From Candidatus Cloacimonadota bacterium (lineage in GTDB: Bacteria; Cloacimonadota; Cloacimonadia; Cloacimonadales; JAIOQZ01), in assembly GCA_021108395.1 (NCBI GenBank), contig JAIOQZ010000029.1, forward strand, positions 1 to 64,000: a DNA stretch of 64,000 nucleotides, given 5' to 3'. Shown in pieces: positions 1 through 12,929 of this stretch (position 1 is its first letter; the number at the start of each line of letters is the position of its first letter). The position numbers and the translations under genes are program-made. The notes beneath the pieces are model-generated. The model worked only from the letters and a program-made list of their open reading frames with translations, did not search any database and had not been told where the DNA came from.

Positions 1-1197
1 GGCGTCGGGCAGTTGTCGCTGCACGACGTCGAACGCGCCATGCGGCTCAAGGGCATCGACGTCTTCGCCACGGGCGACTGCATCCACCCGGCGCGAGCCA
101 TCGAGCTGCGAGCCAGCCTCGAAGACGCCGAGGAAGGCCTCTTCCGTCTGCCCGGCAGCGAGCGCCGTTTCCTGTTGCAAACCGAAATCATCCTCAGTAC
201 GCAGTTGACCGGCCACCGCAACCGCACCGTGGCCCACCATGTGCTGCTGCTGCCCAGCTTCGACACCATAGCGCGTGTGCAGGCGCTGATGGACGCCTGG
301 GGGCAAAAGAACACCATCGGGCGACCGTTCGTGGTATGCCGCGACCAGACCGAGCTGGAAGACCGGCTGTTCGCTCTGGCCGCTGTGCATCCGCTGCTCG
401 AGGTTATCCCCGCCCATGTGATGACGCCCGACGGCGTGTATGGCAGCCGCAACAACCTGTCGCGGCTCGAAGAGTTCTATGGCGCGTTCCTGCCACACAT
501 CCACGCTATCGAGACAGGCCTTTCAGCCGACCCTGGGATGCTGGGGCGCATCCCCGACCTGCACCAGCTCACCTTCATCAGCAGCAGCGACTGCCACAGC
601 GCCGGACTCCACCGCGTGGGGCGCGAATTCACCATCCTCGACGCCAGCGCTCTGAGCTATCCGGCCATTATCGAGGCCATCCGGGACAACCGCGTGGCGC
701 TCACCGCCGAGTTCCATCCGTCCGAAGGCCGCTACTATCTCACCGGTCACCGCGCCGACCGCACCGGCCACACTGAGGCCATTGTCTTTGACCGCGAGCC
801 GCCGCCTGCCGACGGACGCTGCCCGTTGTGCGGCAAGACGATGTTGGAAGGCGTACGCGACCGCTGCCGCCAACTTAGCGATAACCGGCTGAAACCGCTG
901 CCGCGCCGGTTTGTGCATCTGGCGCCGTTGATCGAGGTGGTGGCCGTGTCGTTGGGAATTCGCAGTGTCGGCTCGAAGCGCGTATTGAACGCCTACGAGC
1001 GTGTGCTGCGTCCGTTCGACTCAGAAATCGCCCTGTGGCAATCCGATAACGTTGAAGAACTGCTTGACAAACTGGCGCTCTCCCAAACCTTGAATCATAT
1101 CCTCGCCGTGCAGCGTGGCCAATTCCGTTTCGAGCCTCAGGGCTATGACGGACGCTATGGCGAACTCATCATCAGGCACAAAAGGACGGAGCCGTGA
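1..1197 (+). CDS. Endonuclease Q family protein (5' end outside window)
   Basis: The frame is open from base 1 with no stop, so the N-terminus lies upstream; 398 codons are visible. The protein resembles endonuclease Q, a PHP-type metal-dependent nuclease that nicks DNA 5' of deaminated bases (uracil, hypoxanthine, xanthine). Supporting features are the PHP-like HVMTPDGVYG and SSSDCHSAGLHRVGREFT segments, the HPSEGRYYLTGHR stretch, and a Cys motif (CPLCGKTMLEGVRDRC) in the C-terminal part. The typical N-terminal first metal motif would sit before the window edge. The TGA stop overlaps the GTG start of the aminopeptidase by four bases, so the two are probably cotranscribed. The family call is fairly firm; the exact substrate is inferred from the family. 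Confidence 0.8.
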   Translation, partial: GVGQLSLHDVERAMRLKGIDVFATGDCIHPARAIELRASLEDAEEGLFRLPGSERRFLLQTEIILSTQLTGHRNRTVAHHVLLLPSFDTIARVQALMDAWGQKNTIGRPFVVCRDQTELEDRLFALAAVHPLLEVIPAHVMTPDGVYGSRNNLSRLEEFYGAFLPHIHAIETGLSADPGMLGRIPDLHQLTFISSSDCHSAGLHRVGREFTILDASALSYPAIIEAIRDNRVALTAEFHPSEGRYYLTGHRADRTGHTEAIVFDREPPPADGRCPLCGKTMLEGVRDRCRQLSDNRLKPLPRRFVHLAPLIEVVAVSLGIRSVGSKRVLNAYERVLRPFDSEIALWQSDNVEELLDKLALSQTLNHILAVQRGQFRFEPQGYDGRYGELIIRHKRTEP

Positions 1198-2975
1198 GTA
1201 TTCCCGAACGCATTTCGCAACTGCGCAAGCAGATGGAACAGGAAGGCATCGATGTGTGGATCGAGCCTACCGCCGACACGCACCAGAGCGAATACCTGGC
1301 GCCACGCTTTCAAACGCGCCACTGGCTCGCCGGCTTTTCCGGCTCGGCGGGGGTGGTAGTTGTCACCGCCGAGGCCGCCTGCCTCTGGGCCGACAGCCGC
1401 TACTGGCTGCAAGCGGCGGCGCAACTCGAGGGCAGCGGCATCGAGCCGATGAGACTGGGAGCGCCCGACGTGCCCGCCTGGGCCGAGTGGATTGCCTCAA
1501 ATCATCCTGGCGAGATCGTCGTTGGGTTCAACGGCGCGGTCATGGCCTGCAAGCAATTCTGGAACCTCCAGAATAAGCTCGCCAACGCCTCCTTTTGCAC
1601 CGACCTTGACCTGATCGAGCGCATCTGGAGCGACCGGCCGCCAATGCCGCTCGAACCACTGAAGCTCTACGACGAAAAACTGGCCGGCGAAAGCCGCGTG
1701 AGCAAGATCAAGCGGCTACAGGCGACGATGCACGAAAAGGACTATGACGTCTGCCTCGTCACAGCACTGGACGACGTCGCCTGGCTGTTCAATGTGCGTG
1801 GTTCGGATGTGCAGTATAACCCGCTGGTGTATGCCTGGGGCGCGGTTACGTCCGAAGAAGCATGGCTGTTTGTCGATGCGGCCAAACTGGATGACGAAGC
1901 TGCCGACGCGCTGTGCAACGATGGCGTTCGCTGTGCCGACTACGGCCAGGTGTACGGCTACATAAACAGCATCTCTGACAACGCCCGCGTGCAGCTTGAC
2001 CCCACCAAGACAGGCGTGCTCATGCGAGACAGCCTGCCCGACAACTGCGAAGCGGTCTATGACAGCTCGCCGGTGGCCGCGCTCAAGACCATCAAGAACA
2101 GCGCCGAGGCCGACGGCATCCGTCGGGCGCATGTGCGTGATGGGGTGGCTCTGGTGCGCTTCCTGCACTGGATGACGCAGAACGCCGGCAGGATTCCGCT
2201 CGACGAGCATACCGCCGCCGAGAAGCTCACCGCCTTTCGCGCTCTGGGCGCTCACTACATGGGCCGCAGTTTTCATCCCATCATGGCCTACAAGGCCAAC
2301 GGAGCGCAATGCCACTACGCCGCCGGCAAGCAGTCGGCCAGTTCCATCGTGGACGAAGGCATCCTGCTCATCGATACCGGCGCGCAATATCTCGACGGCA
2401 CCACCGACGTGACCCGCACCATCACCCTGGGCCAGCCGACCGCCGAGCAGCGCCGCCACTTCACGCTGGTGTTGCAGGCGCACATCGACCTGGCGATGAC
2501 ACCGTTTCCTGCGGGCACATGCGGCCGCCAGCTCGACGTTATCGCACGGGCGCCGCTGTGGCGCGAGTCGCTTAACTTCGGCCACGGCACCGGTCACGGC
2601 GTGGGCTTCTATCTCAACGTTCATGAAGGCCCGCAGGCCATCGCTTCCGGCCACTACCCAACGACGGGCATCCCGTTCGAGCCGGGGATGCTCACCTCGA
2701 ACGAACCGGGACTCTACTTCGAGGGCGACTACGGCATCCGCATCGAGAGCCTGGTGCTTTGCATCGAGCACGAGGTGAACGAGCGCGGCGTGTTCTATGC
2801 CTTCGAGACGGTCACTCTCTGTCTCATCGACCGCAGGCTCATCGACGCCGACATGCTCAGTCCCGCTCAGCGAGCCTGGCTCAACGCCTACCATCAGCGC
2901 GTATGCGACACCCTTTCACCCCACCTCGACGAGCCGGACAGCGACTGGTTGGCCGTCCAGACAGAACCACTGTAG
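1194..2975 (+). CDS. Xaa-Pro aminopeptidase (peptidase M24B)
   Basis: 593 aa cytosolic metallopeptidase that removes N-terminal residues preceding proline. Two creatinase-type N-terminal domains come first (residues 1 to about 300), then the pita-bread catalytic domain. All five expected metal ligands are visible: Asp394 and Asp405 in DTGAQYLDGTTD (spacing 11, as in E. coli PepP), His about 467 in GTGHGVGFYLNVHEGP, Glu about 504 in NEPGLY and Glu about 537 in FETVT. The length fits the long eukaryote-like/Bacteroidota-type P aminopeptidases of about 590-600 aa rather than the 440 aa E. coli form. The GTG start overlaps the upstream stop (GTGA), which supports translational coupling. coaD follows 7 bp downstream. 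Confidence 0.93.
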   Translation: MSIPERISQLRKQMEQEGIDVWIEPTADTHQSEYLAPRFQTRHWLAGFSGSAGVVVVTAEAACLWADSRYWLQAAAQLEGSGIEPMRLGAPDVPAWAEWIASNHPGEIVVGFNGAVMACKQFWNLQNKLANASFCTDLDLIERIWSDRPPMPLEPLKLYDEKLAGESRVSKIKRLQATMHEKDYDVCLVTALDDVAWLFNVRGSDVQYNPLVYAWGAVTSEEAWLFVDAAKLDDEAADALCNDGVRCADYGQVYGYINSISDNARVQLDPTKTGVLMRDSLPDNCEAVYDSSPVAALKTIKNSAEADGIRRAHVRDGVALVRFLHWMTQNAGRIPLDEHTAAEKLTAFRALGAHYMGRSFHPIMAYKANGAQCHYAAGKQSASSIVDEGILLIDTGAQYLDGTTDVTRTITLGQPTAEQRRHFTLVLQAHIDLAMTPFPAGTCGRQLDVIARAPLWRESLNFGHGTGHGVGFYLNVHEGPQAIASGHYPTTGIPFEPGMLTSNEPGLYFEGDYGIRIESLVLCIEHEVNERGVFYAFETVTLCLIDRRLIDADMLSPAQRAWLNAYHQRVCDTLSPHLDEPDSDWLAVQTEPL

Positions 2976-2982
2976 GTGACAC

Positions 2983-3483
2983 ATGAGACGAGCAATCTAT
3001 CCCGGAACATTCGATCCGATTACCAACGGACACCTGGACATCCTGCGCAAAGCCACCGGAATTTTCGAGGAGGTCGTGCTGGCCGTGGCAAACGTGACCG
3101 GCAAAAGCACCTTTTTCAGCTTTGACGAACGCGTGGACATCTGCCGTCGCTGCTGCGAAGGCATACCCAATGTGCGCGTCGAGGGCTTTGACAGTTTGGT
3201 GGTCGATTTTGCCCGCAAGATTGGGGCTGTCACAATGATTCGCGGCCTGCGGGCAGTGTCCGACTTCGAGTACGAGCTGCAGCTCGCCCTGATGAATCGC
3301 ATGCTCGACCGCGGCCTCGAAACCATCTTCCTCGTTCCCGACCACAACTACCTCTACCTCAGCTCGAGCATGGTGCGACAGATTGTGCGACTGGGCGGCA
3401 GCCTGGACGATTTCGTGCCAAAGCTGGTTGAGGAACGACTACATAAACAGTTCCAGGTTGTTGACAAACCTGTTTCAGTATGA
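2983..3483 (+). CDS. coaD: Phosphopantetheine adenylyltransferase
   Basis: 166 aa, the usual CoaD length. It transfers AMP from ATP to 4'-phosphopantetheine to make dephospho-CoA, the penultimate step of coenzyme A synthesis. The N-terminal nucleotidyltransferase signature YPGTFDPITNGHLDI (T/HxGH motif) is present, followed by the RGLRAVSDFEYELQLALMNR substrate-binding helix and the C-terminal SSSMVRQIVRLGG segment that stands for the ISSTxVR motif. The ATG start lies 7 bp after the aminopeptidase stop, so it is probably in the same operon. Confidence 0.96.
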   Translation: MRRAIYPGTFDPITNGHLDILRKATGIFEEVVLAVANVTGKSTFFSFDERVDICRRCCEGIPNVRVEGFDSLVVDFARKIGAVTMIRGLRAVSDFEYELQLALMNRMLDRGLETIFLVPDHNYLYLSSSMVRQIVRLGGSLDDFVPKLVEERLHKQFQVVDKPVSV

Positions 3484-3708
3484 TATTTCTCATGGCAATC
3501 GCTATTTGCCAACATGTGAATTGGAAGAAACCGGTCAGAGCATCTCTTGCCAAACTTCGGGATTCAGCGTATTGTAATACGCATTCACTCTCAGTTATGA
3601 CAAGAGCTATCTCTGATTTGCTTTTCATAAAGCAAACACAAAACCAGATTGCTGACTTTGTCAACAATCTGCGACTGCATCGACAATTTGCCTTACAAGG
3701 AGAAAATA
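3484..3708 (+). other. Gene-free A+T-richer leader before DUF3467 gene
   Basis: 225 bp with lower G+C than the flanking genes. It probably holds the promoter of the small downstream gene; TTGCCA near 3548 followed 17 bp later by TATTGT is one possible but weak sigma-70 match. An 82-codon frame starts at the coaD stop and crosses this region, but it runs into the next gene in another frame and has no ribosome site, so I do not call it. No hairpin followed by a T-run was seen after coaD. Confidence 0.3.
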
Positions 3709-4011
3709 ATGGAAAAGAAGAAGCTTAACGTTAAGATCGACGAGAAGGTGGGCGAGGGAACCTACTCGAATATGTGCATGGTAACCTTCTCTCTCAGTGA
3801 GTTCATCCTCGACTTTGGCCGCTTTCTGCCTGGCCTGCCCGACGCTCGCATTCTCAGTCGCGTCGTCACCTCGCCCCAGCATGCCAAGAATATCATGCGC
3901 ACATTACAGGCGAACATCGAGAAGTTCGAGAAGCAGCATGGCGAGATTAAGCTGCCCGGCAGCCCCGATGACCGCGAAATAGGCTTCAAGAGCACCGGAC
4001 AAAATCCTTGA
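3709..4011 (+). CDS. DUF3467 family small protein
   Basis: 100 aa protein of the DUF3467 family, a small conserved bacterial and archaeal family without an assigned function. The start at 3709 was chosen because AAGGAG lies about 5 bases upstream and the family normally begins with a short lysine-rich stretch (MEKKKLNVKID), then the Y-S-N strand (GTYSNMCMVTFSLSEFILDFGRFLPG), the RVVTSPQHAKNIMRTLQANI helix, and a helix ending near the C-terminus. No membrane segment or signal peptide. It sits alone between coaD and secDF; nothing in the context gives a function. Confidence 0.8.
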   Translation: MEKKKLNVKIDEKVGEGTYSNMCMVTFSLSEFILDFGRFLPGLPDARILSRVVTSPQHAKNIMRTLQANIEKFEKQHGEIKLPGSPDDREIGFKSTGQNP

Positions 4012-4159
4012 CGCGCCGGGCAACCTGAGCTTTTTGGTAATCTTGCACTTGAGACGTCGCTTTGCTTATGCAAAGGCAGTGGCGTTCGAGTGTTGCCATA
4101 ACAGACATCAACGTTGCAAAAACACAATGAAACGTGAAGAATCATAATAAGAGGTAGTG

Positions 4160-5974
<1,815 letters not shown>

Positions 5975-5982
5975 GAGGCTTC

Positions 5983-6927
5983 ATGCGGTTCTTTGGAGAG
6001 ACAAGTATAGATTTCGTAAGCAAGCGCCGGATTGCCTTCATCCTGTCAACAATCGTCATTCTGGTGGGCATCGTCTCGATGTTCTTCCACGAAGACGGCT
6101 TTGGCCCGGCTCTCAGCATCGACTTCACCGGCGGCGTCCTGCTCGAGCTCGACCTCTCGCCGATGCAGCAAGACATCGCGCCACTCACCGTCGAGCAGGT
6201 GCGCGACGCGCTCACTCTGGCCGGCTTCGCCGATGCAGAGATTCTGAGCATGGAAGACACCGGAAGCGGCAAGACCTACTTCCAGATAAAGAGCAAGGAT
6301 TCGGAAAACGGCAACGACATCATGGAAGCGCTGCAACTGGCGCTCCCGAATCATTACCACCCCGAGCCGCGCTCACAGGAGAAGGTTGGCCCCAAGGTCG
6401 GCAGCGAGCTGAAAGGGAAAGCGATTCTCGCCATATTCTGGGCGATGTTCTTCATCATTCTATACATCTGGTGGCGGTTCCAGTTCACCTTTGGCGTAGC
6501 CGCCGTGGCCGCGCTGCTGCACGACGTGCTCATCACCGTGGGCATCTTCTCGCTCACCGGTAAAGAGGTGAGCCTGGCCGTCGTGGCCGCGCTGCTCACC
6601 ATCGTGGGCTACTCGCTCAACGACACCATCGTGGTGTTCGACCGTATCCGCGAAGACCTCAAGGTGTATCGCCGCGAGAGCTACGAAAGCGTCATCAACC
6701 ACTCGATCAACGAAACGCTCAGTCGCACGGTCATCACCTCGCTCACCACGTTCCTGGTGGTGCTGTCGCTATACATCTTCGGCGGCCCCGTCATCCACGA
6801 CTTCAGCTTCGCGCTGCTCATCGGCATAGCGGTAGGTACATACTCATCCATCTTCATCGCCAGCCCGATATTAGTCGAATACTTCACTCGCCGCGAACGC
6901 CGCAAAGGCATCAAGCGCGGACATTAG
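5983..6927 (+). CDS. secF: Protein translocase subunit SecF
   Basis: 314 aa, normal SecF length. It partners SecD in the inner membrane and contributes six membrane segments. N-terminal cytoplasmic stretch and first membrane helix (FILSTIVILVGIVSMFF), then SIDFTGGVLLELDLS, the SecF counterpart of the SecD hallmark. The membrane block contains LLHDVLITVGIFSL and LNDTIVVFDRIREDL, both typical SecF signatures. ATG follows AGGAGG by about five bases. The gene ends 16 bp before an intrinsic terminator, so secD-secF is a discrete operon end. Confidence 0.95.
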   Translation: MRFFGETSIDFVSKRRIAFILSTIVILVGIVSMFFHEDGFGPALSIDFTGGVLLELDLSPMQQDIAPLTVEQVRDALTLAGFADAEILSMEDTGSGKTYFQIKSKDSENGNDIMEALQLALPNHYHPEPRSQEKVGPKVGSELKGKAILAIFWAMFFIILYIWWRFQFTFGVAAVAALLHDVLITVGIFSLTGKEVSLAVVAALLTIVGYSLNDTIVVFDRIREDLKVYRRESYESVINHSINETLSRTVITSLTTFLVVLSLYIFGGPVIHDFSFALLIGIAVGTYSSIFIASPILVEYFTRRERRKGIKRGH

Positions 6928-6943
6928 ACAAACCAGCTTACTA

Positions 6944-6976
6944 AAAGAGCCGCAGGAGAACCCGCGGCTCTTTTTT
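6944..6976 (+). terminator. Intrinsic terminator after secF
   Basis: AAAGAGCCGC, a short GC-containing loop, then GCGGCTCTTTTTT: a perfect hairpin of about 10 bp followed by a T-run, 16 bp after the secF stop. It is independent of the adjoining repeat element that starts at 6981. Confidence 0.9.
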
Positions 6977-6980
6977 ATCC

Positions 6981-7197
6981 AAGATGGGGCTTCACCCCCA
7001 CCCCCACTCGCTTTTTGAAAAAAGTGAGACCAAAAACTTCTGCGGATACTTCGTATCCTACGTATAATAAATTTCCCTGTACACCAGGATGCGCAGCATC
7101 AAGTCACATAGTGAAACGAAGTGACCTTTTAGAGAAGTTTTTGATTCCACTTTTTACAAAAAGTGGATGGGGTGTCAGGGGCAACGCCCCTGTCTTA
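6981..7197. repeat. Intergenic inverted-end repeat element, copy A
   Basis: About 217 bp between the convergent secF and J/ParA genes. From the outside inward, each end has a G-run/C-run hairpin (GGGGC..CCCC on the left, CAGGGGCAACGCCCCTG on the right), an A/T hairpin (CGCTTTTTGAAAAAAGTG; CCACTTTTTACAAAAAGTGG), then a CAAAAACTT box. The middle carries short palindromes such as GGATACTTCGTATCC. The right end supplies the TAA stop of the minus-strand gene. Similar elements lie near 12.6, 55.6, 60.4 and 62.1 kb. No coding potential was recognised. Confidence 0.85.
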
Positions 7198-8430
7198 TAG
7201 TCGGCGCCCCTGCACGTTACCCAGCAGCAACCGGGCCAGATTGCGCAGGCTGACTGCCAGTTCGCCCTGGGGGTCACGGGCAACGGCGGGCACAAGCTCG
7301 CGAGCGCTTATCTCAATCTTCTCGGACGGGACGATATTGCCCAGATACTCGACATCGATGTCTAATGTCTTGCGGCTCACATCCTGGATGCGCCTGGCAA
7401 TCTGCATTGCGGCGGCGCTGCTGCCGGCGCGGTTGACCACCAACCCCAACCTGAACTCCTCGATGACGCTGTTGATAAGCGGCAGGTGATGAATCATGCG
7501 CTGTTTCACGCGTTGGCGAAGCTGGTCGATGTTCTTCACTCGGCCGCCGCTTTCGTCCATAGTGGCCTCCTGCAGCAGGTTGTGCAAAGCGCTGTCCTTT
7601 TGCGCCGCCAGGCCGAATTCCTGGCCATAGACGCGCTGTAGCCGACGGAACAGCGAGACCTTGATGAAGTTGTAGGCGTCGAGGTAGGAGGCGGGGTCGG
7701 GCGTGGTGACGACGATTTTACGGTCGGCGGAGAGAAAAAAGTCTATCATGTTGTAGGAGGTGTCGCCGCCCAGGTCGATGATCATCACGTCGGCGTCGAA
7801 CTCACGCAGAGCGCGCATGAGTTTCATCTTGCGCTGAAAGGGGATGTTGGCGCTGCCAAGCTCACTGCTGCCTCCACCGATGAGCGCAGGGCCGTACCTG
7901 GTCTCGATAGCGATGTCGGCGAGGTCGTTCACATGGCGTTGCAAGTACTCATTCACGTTGGTTCGCGGGAAGGTTTCGCCGAGATAGAGGTGGAGATTGG
8001 AGCCGCCCAGGTCGAGGTCAACAGCGGCGACGCGCAAGCCCTGCATGGACAGCACAACGGCGAGGTTGGCCGTCAGGATGCTCTTGCCGATGCCGCCTTT
8101 GGCTCCGCCGATGGCAATGAGCGTTCGCGGTAGCCTGACCGTTGCAGCGTTCGACAGCGCCTCACTTTCCATCACGCGGGTGAGCAGGTCAAAGGCTCTG
8201 TGCACGGCGTGAAACTGCTCTTCGCGGCGTTTCTGCTCGTGTGGGGCTGCGCCACCGTTATGGTCGGGATGATACCGCTTCGCCTGGCTACGATAGGCCT
8301 GCTTCACAGACTCCATCGACAATCCGCGCAGAAAGCTGTCCTCGCCCGCCGATTCACGTCCGAAAAGCCACGCACACGCCTGACGCACCCGGCGTTCCTG
8401 TTCGTGACTGAGCATATCTATATCGAGCAT
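7195..8430 (-). CDS. J-domain / ParA-MinD ATPase fusion protein
   Basis: 411 aa. Residues about 1-90 form a J domain with the diagnostic HPD tripeptide at 54-56 (KRYHPDHNGG), which in other proteins stimulates Hsp70 ATPase activity. Residues about 100-400 form a ParA/MinD/FleN-type ATPase: deviant Walker A AKGGIGKS with signature Lys111 and Lys117, switch VDLDLGGSNLHLYLG, and a Walker B-like MIIDLGGDTSYN. Such ATPases position cell structures (flagella, chromosomes, carboxysomes). The fusion could recruit DnaK to that process, which is inference. The gene stands alone, convergent with secF and divergent from ligA. Its TAA stop lies in the edge of repeat copy A. No flagellar or partition partner gene is in the window. 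Confidence 0.88.
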   Translation of the reverse strand: MLDIDMLSHEQERRVRQACAWLFGRESAGEDSFLRGLSMESVKQAYRSQAKRYHPDHNGGAAPHEQKRREEQFHAVHRAFDLLTRVMESEALSNAATVRLPRTLIAIGGAKGGIGKSILTANLAVVLSMQGLRVAAVDLDLGGSNLHLYLGETFPRTNVNEYLQRHVNDLADIAIETRYGPALIGGGSSELGSANIPFQRKMKLMRALREFDADVMIIDLGGDTSYNMIDFFLSADRKIVVTTPDPASYLDAYNFIKVSLFRRLQRVYGQEFGLAAQKDSALHNLLQEATMDESGGRVKNIDQLRQRVKQRMIHHLPLINSVIEEFRLGLVVNRAGSSAAAMQIARRIQDVSRKTLDIDVEYLGNIVPSEKIEISARELVPAVARDPQGELAVSLRNLARLLLGNVQGRRL

Positions 8431-11969
<3,539 letters not shown>

Positions 11970-11982
11970 AAAGGACTCCCCC

Positions 11983-12567
11983 ATGCTTCACAAGCTGCTT
12001 GGCGACCACAAGCTCGTCCTCGCTTCAGCCTCGCCCCGACGCAAGGTCATCTTTGACATGCTCGGGCTGAAATACCTAGTGCGTCCCGCTCACATCGACG
12101 AAATCGTCCACACTCACATGCCCAGCCGGTTGGTGCTGTCTCACGCCGCAGACAAGGCCGCCGCCGTTGCCGCAGACATGGACCCCGACTGCATAGTCGT
12201 GGCCGCCGACACAATTGTGTATGAGCAGCGCGAAGTGATAGGCAAGCCCACCAGCGAGTCCGAGGCCGCGGCGCTGCTGCGGCGGCTGTCGGACAACACG
12301 CATGTGGTCTATACCGGTGTGTGCGTACGCCGCGGGCCAGTGGAATCCGTCGGCTTCGAGCGCACGAGGGTGACGTTCAAGCAGTTGAGCGAGCAGGAAA
12401 TCGCCGACTACATCGCCACCGGCGAACCGATGGACAAAGCAGGGGCATACGGCATTCAGGGCTATGGCAGCCAGTTCGTCACCAAGCTCAACGGCTGCTA
12501 CTTCAACGTCATGGGCTTCCCGGTGAATCTCTTCTATCGGCTAGTAATACAGGGGTTTTACCCCTGA
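11983..12567 (+). CDS. maf: Maf-family nucleoside triphosphate pyrophosphatase
   Basis: 194 aa. Maf proteins hydrolyse non-canonical or modified nucleoside triphosphates (dTTP/UTP or m7GTP classes) to monophosphates. Signatures: KLVLASASPRRKVIFDMLG at the N-terminus, VVAADTIVYEQREVIGKP with the catalytic Asp in the centre, and GEPMDKAGAYGIQGYGSQFV. The last five residues (QGFYP) and the TGA stop are read from the CAGGGGTTTTACCCCTGA hairpin at the left end of repeat copy B, so the natural C-terminus appears to have been replaced or extended by the element. ATG lies 13 bp after the permease stop. Confidence 0.93.
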   Translation: MLHKLLGDHKLVLASASPRRKVIFDMLGLKYLVRPAHIDEIVHTHMPSRLVLSHAADKAAAVAADMDPDCIVVAADTIVYEQREVIGKPTSESEAAALLRRLSDNTHVVYTGVCVRRGPVESVGFERTRVTFKQLSEQEIADYIATGEPMDKAGAYGIQGYGSQFVTKLNGCYFNVMGFPVNLFYRLVIQGFYP

Positions 12568-12720
12568 ACCCCACCAGACTTTTTGAAAAAAGTTTGGATC
12601 AAAAACTTCTCTAAAAGGGTCACTCCGCTACGCTTCGTGACATAGCTACATGACTGGAATCTTCGTTTCCTGCGTACAGTAAAAAAATATCTTGTAGATA
12701 GGATGCGTTAGCATCCGCCA
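12550..12720. repeat. Intergenic inverted-end repeat element, copy B (incomplete right end)
   Basis: Begins with the CAGGGGTTTTACCCCTG hairpin inside the last codons of maf, then ACCCCACC, the A/T hairpin GACTTTTTGAAAAAAGTTTGGATC, an AAAAACTTCT box, a GTCAC..GTGAC stem, and GGATGCGTTAGCATCC. The expected right-hand copy of the A/T and G/C hairpins is missing; after CCAAGAGTTTTGGG the sequence passes into a different folded region. It is therefore a truncated or diverged member of the family seen at 7.1, 55.6, 60.4 and 62.1 kb. Confidence 0.75.
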
Positions 12721-12733
12721 AGAGTTTTGGGCC

Positions 12734-12816
12734 TCACCTACGAGAATCGGCTTCACAGCCGATTGCTCTCTTGGTGCAAACGATGTTCAGACATCGTTTC
12801 ACCCCAAAAAGGTGAG
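12734..12816 (+). other. Compact multi-hairpin structure upstream of prenyl synthase promoter
   Basis: An outer stem, CTCACCT at 12734-12740 with AGGTGAG at 12810-12816, encloses two perfect hairpins: AATCGGCT/AGCCGATT with loop TCAC (12746-12765), and AACGATGT/ACATCGTT with loop TCAG (12779-12798), the latter extended by GGTG/CACC. It would fold as a three-way junction in RNA or a cruciform in DNA. It lies 57 bp before a good promoter. No known RNA family was recognised. Confidence 0.5.
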
Positions 12817-12872
12817 CGAAGCATTACGCCTTTCCCTCTCAATTGGCATCATTTACCGAGCGAAAGAAATGC

Positions 12873-12900
12873 TTGACAATTCTCAGGTTATCAGTATATT
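12873..12900 (+). promoter_or_regulatory. Sigma-70-type promoter for prenyl synthase gene
   Basis: TTGACA at 12873-12878, a 16 bp spacer, then TATATT at 12895-12900. Transcription would start near 12907, leaving a short leader of about 23 bases before the TTG start at 12930. Confidence 0.7.
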
Positions 12901-12929
12901 GAAAAAAATTTACGCACAGGGGCTCACTT

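Noticed and set aside
3480-3728. 82-codon plus-strand frame between coaD and the DUF3467 gene
   Set aside because: It starts on the coaD stop without a ribosome site, has no recognisable protein features, and overlaps the well-supported DUF3467 start in another frame.
6981-7197. Repeat copy A as an insertion sequence
   Set aside because: Too short and without any transposase frame; the small frames crossing it come from the hairpins.
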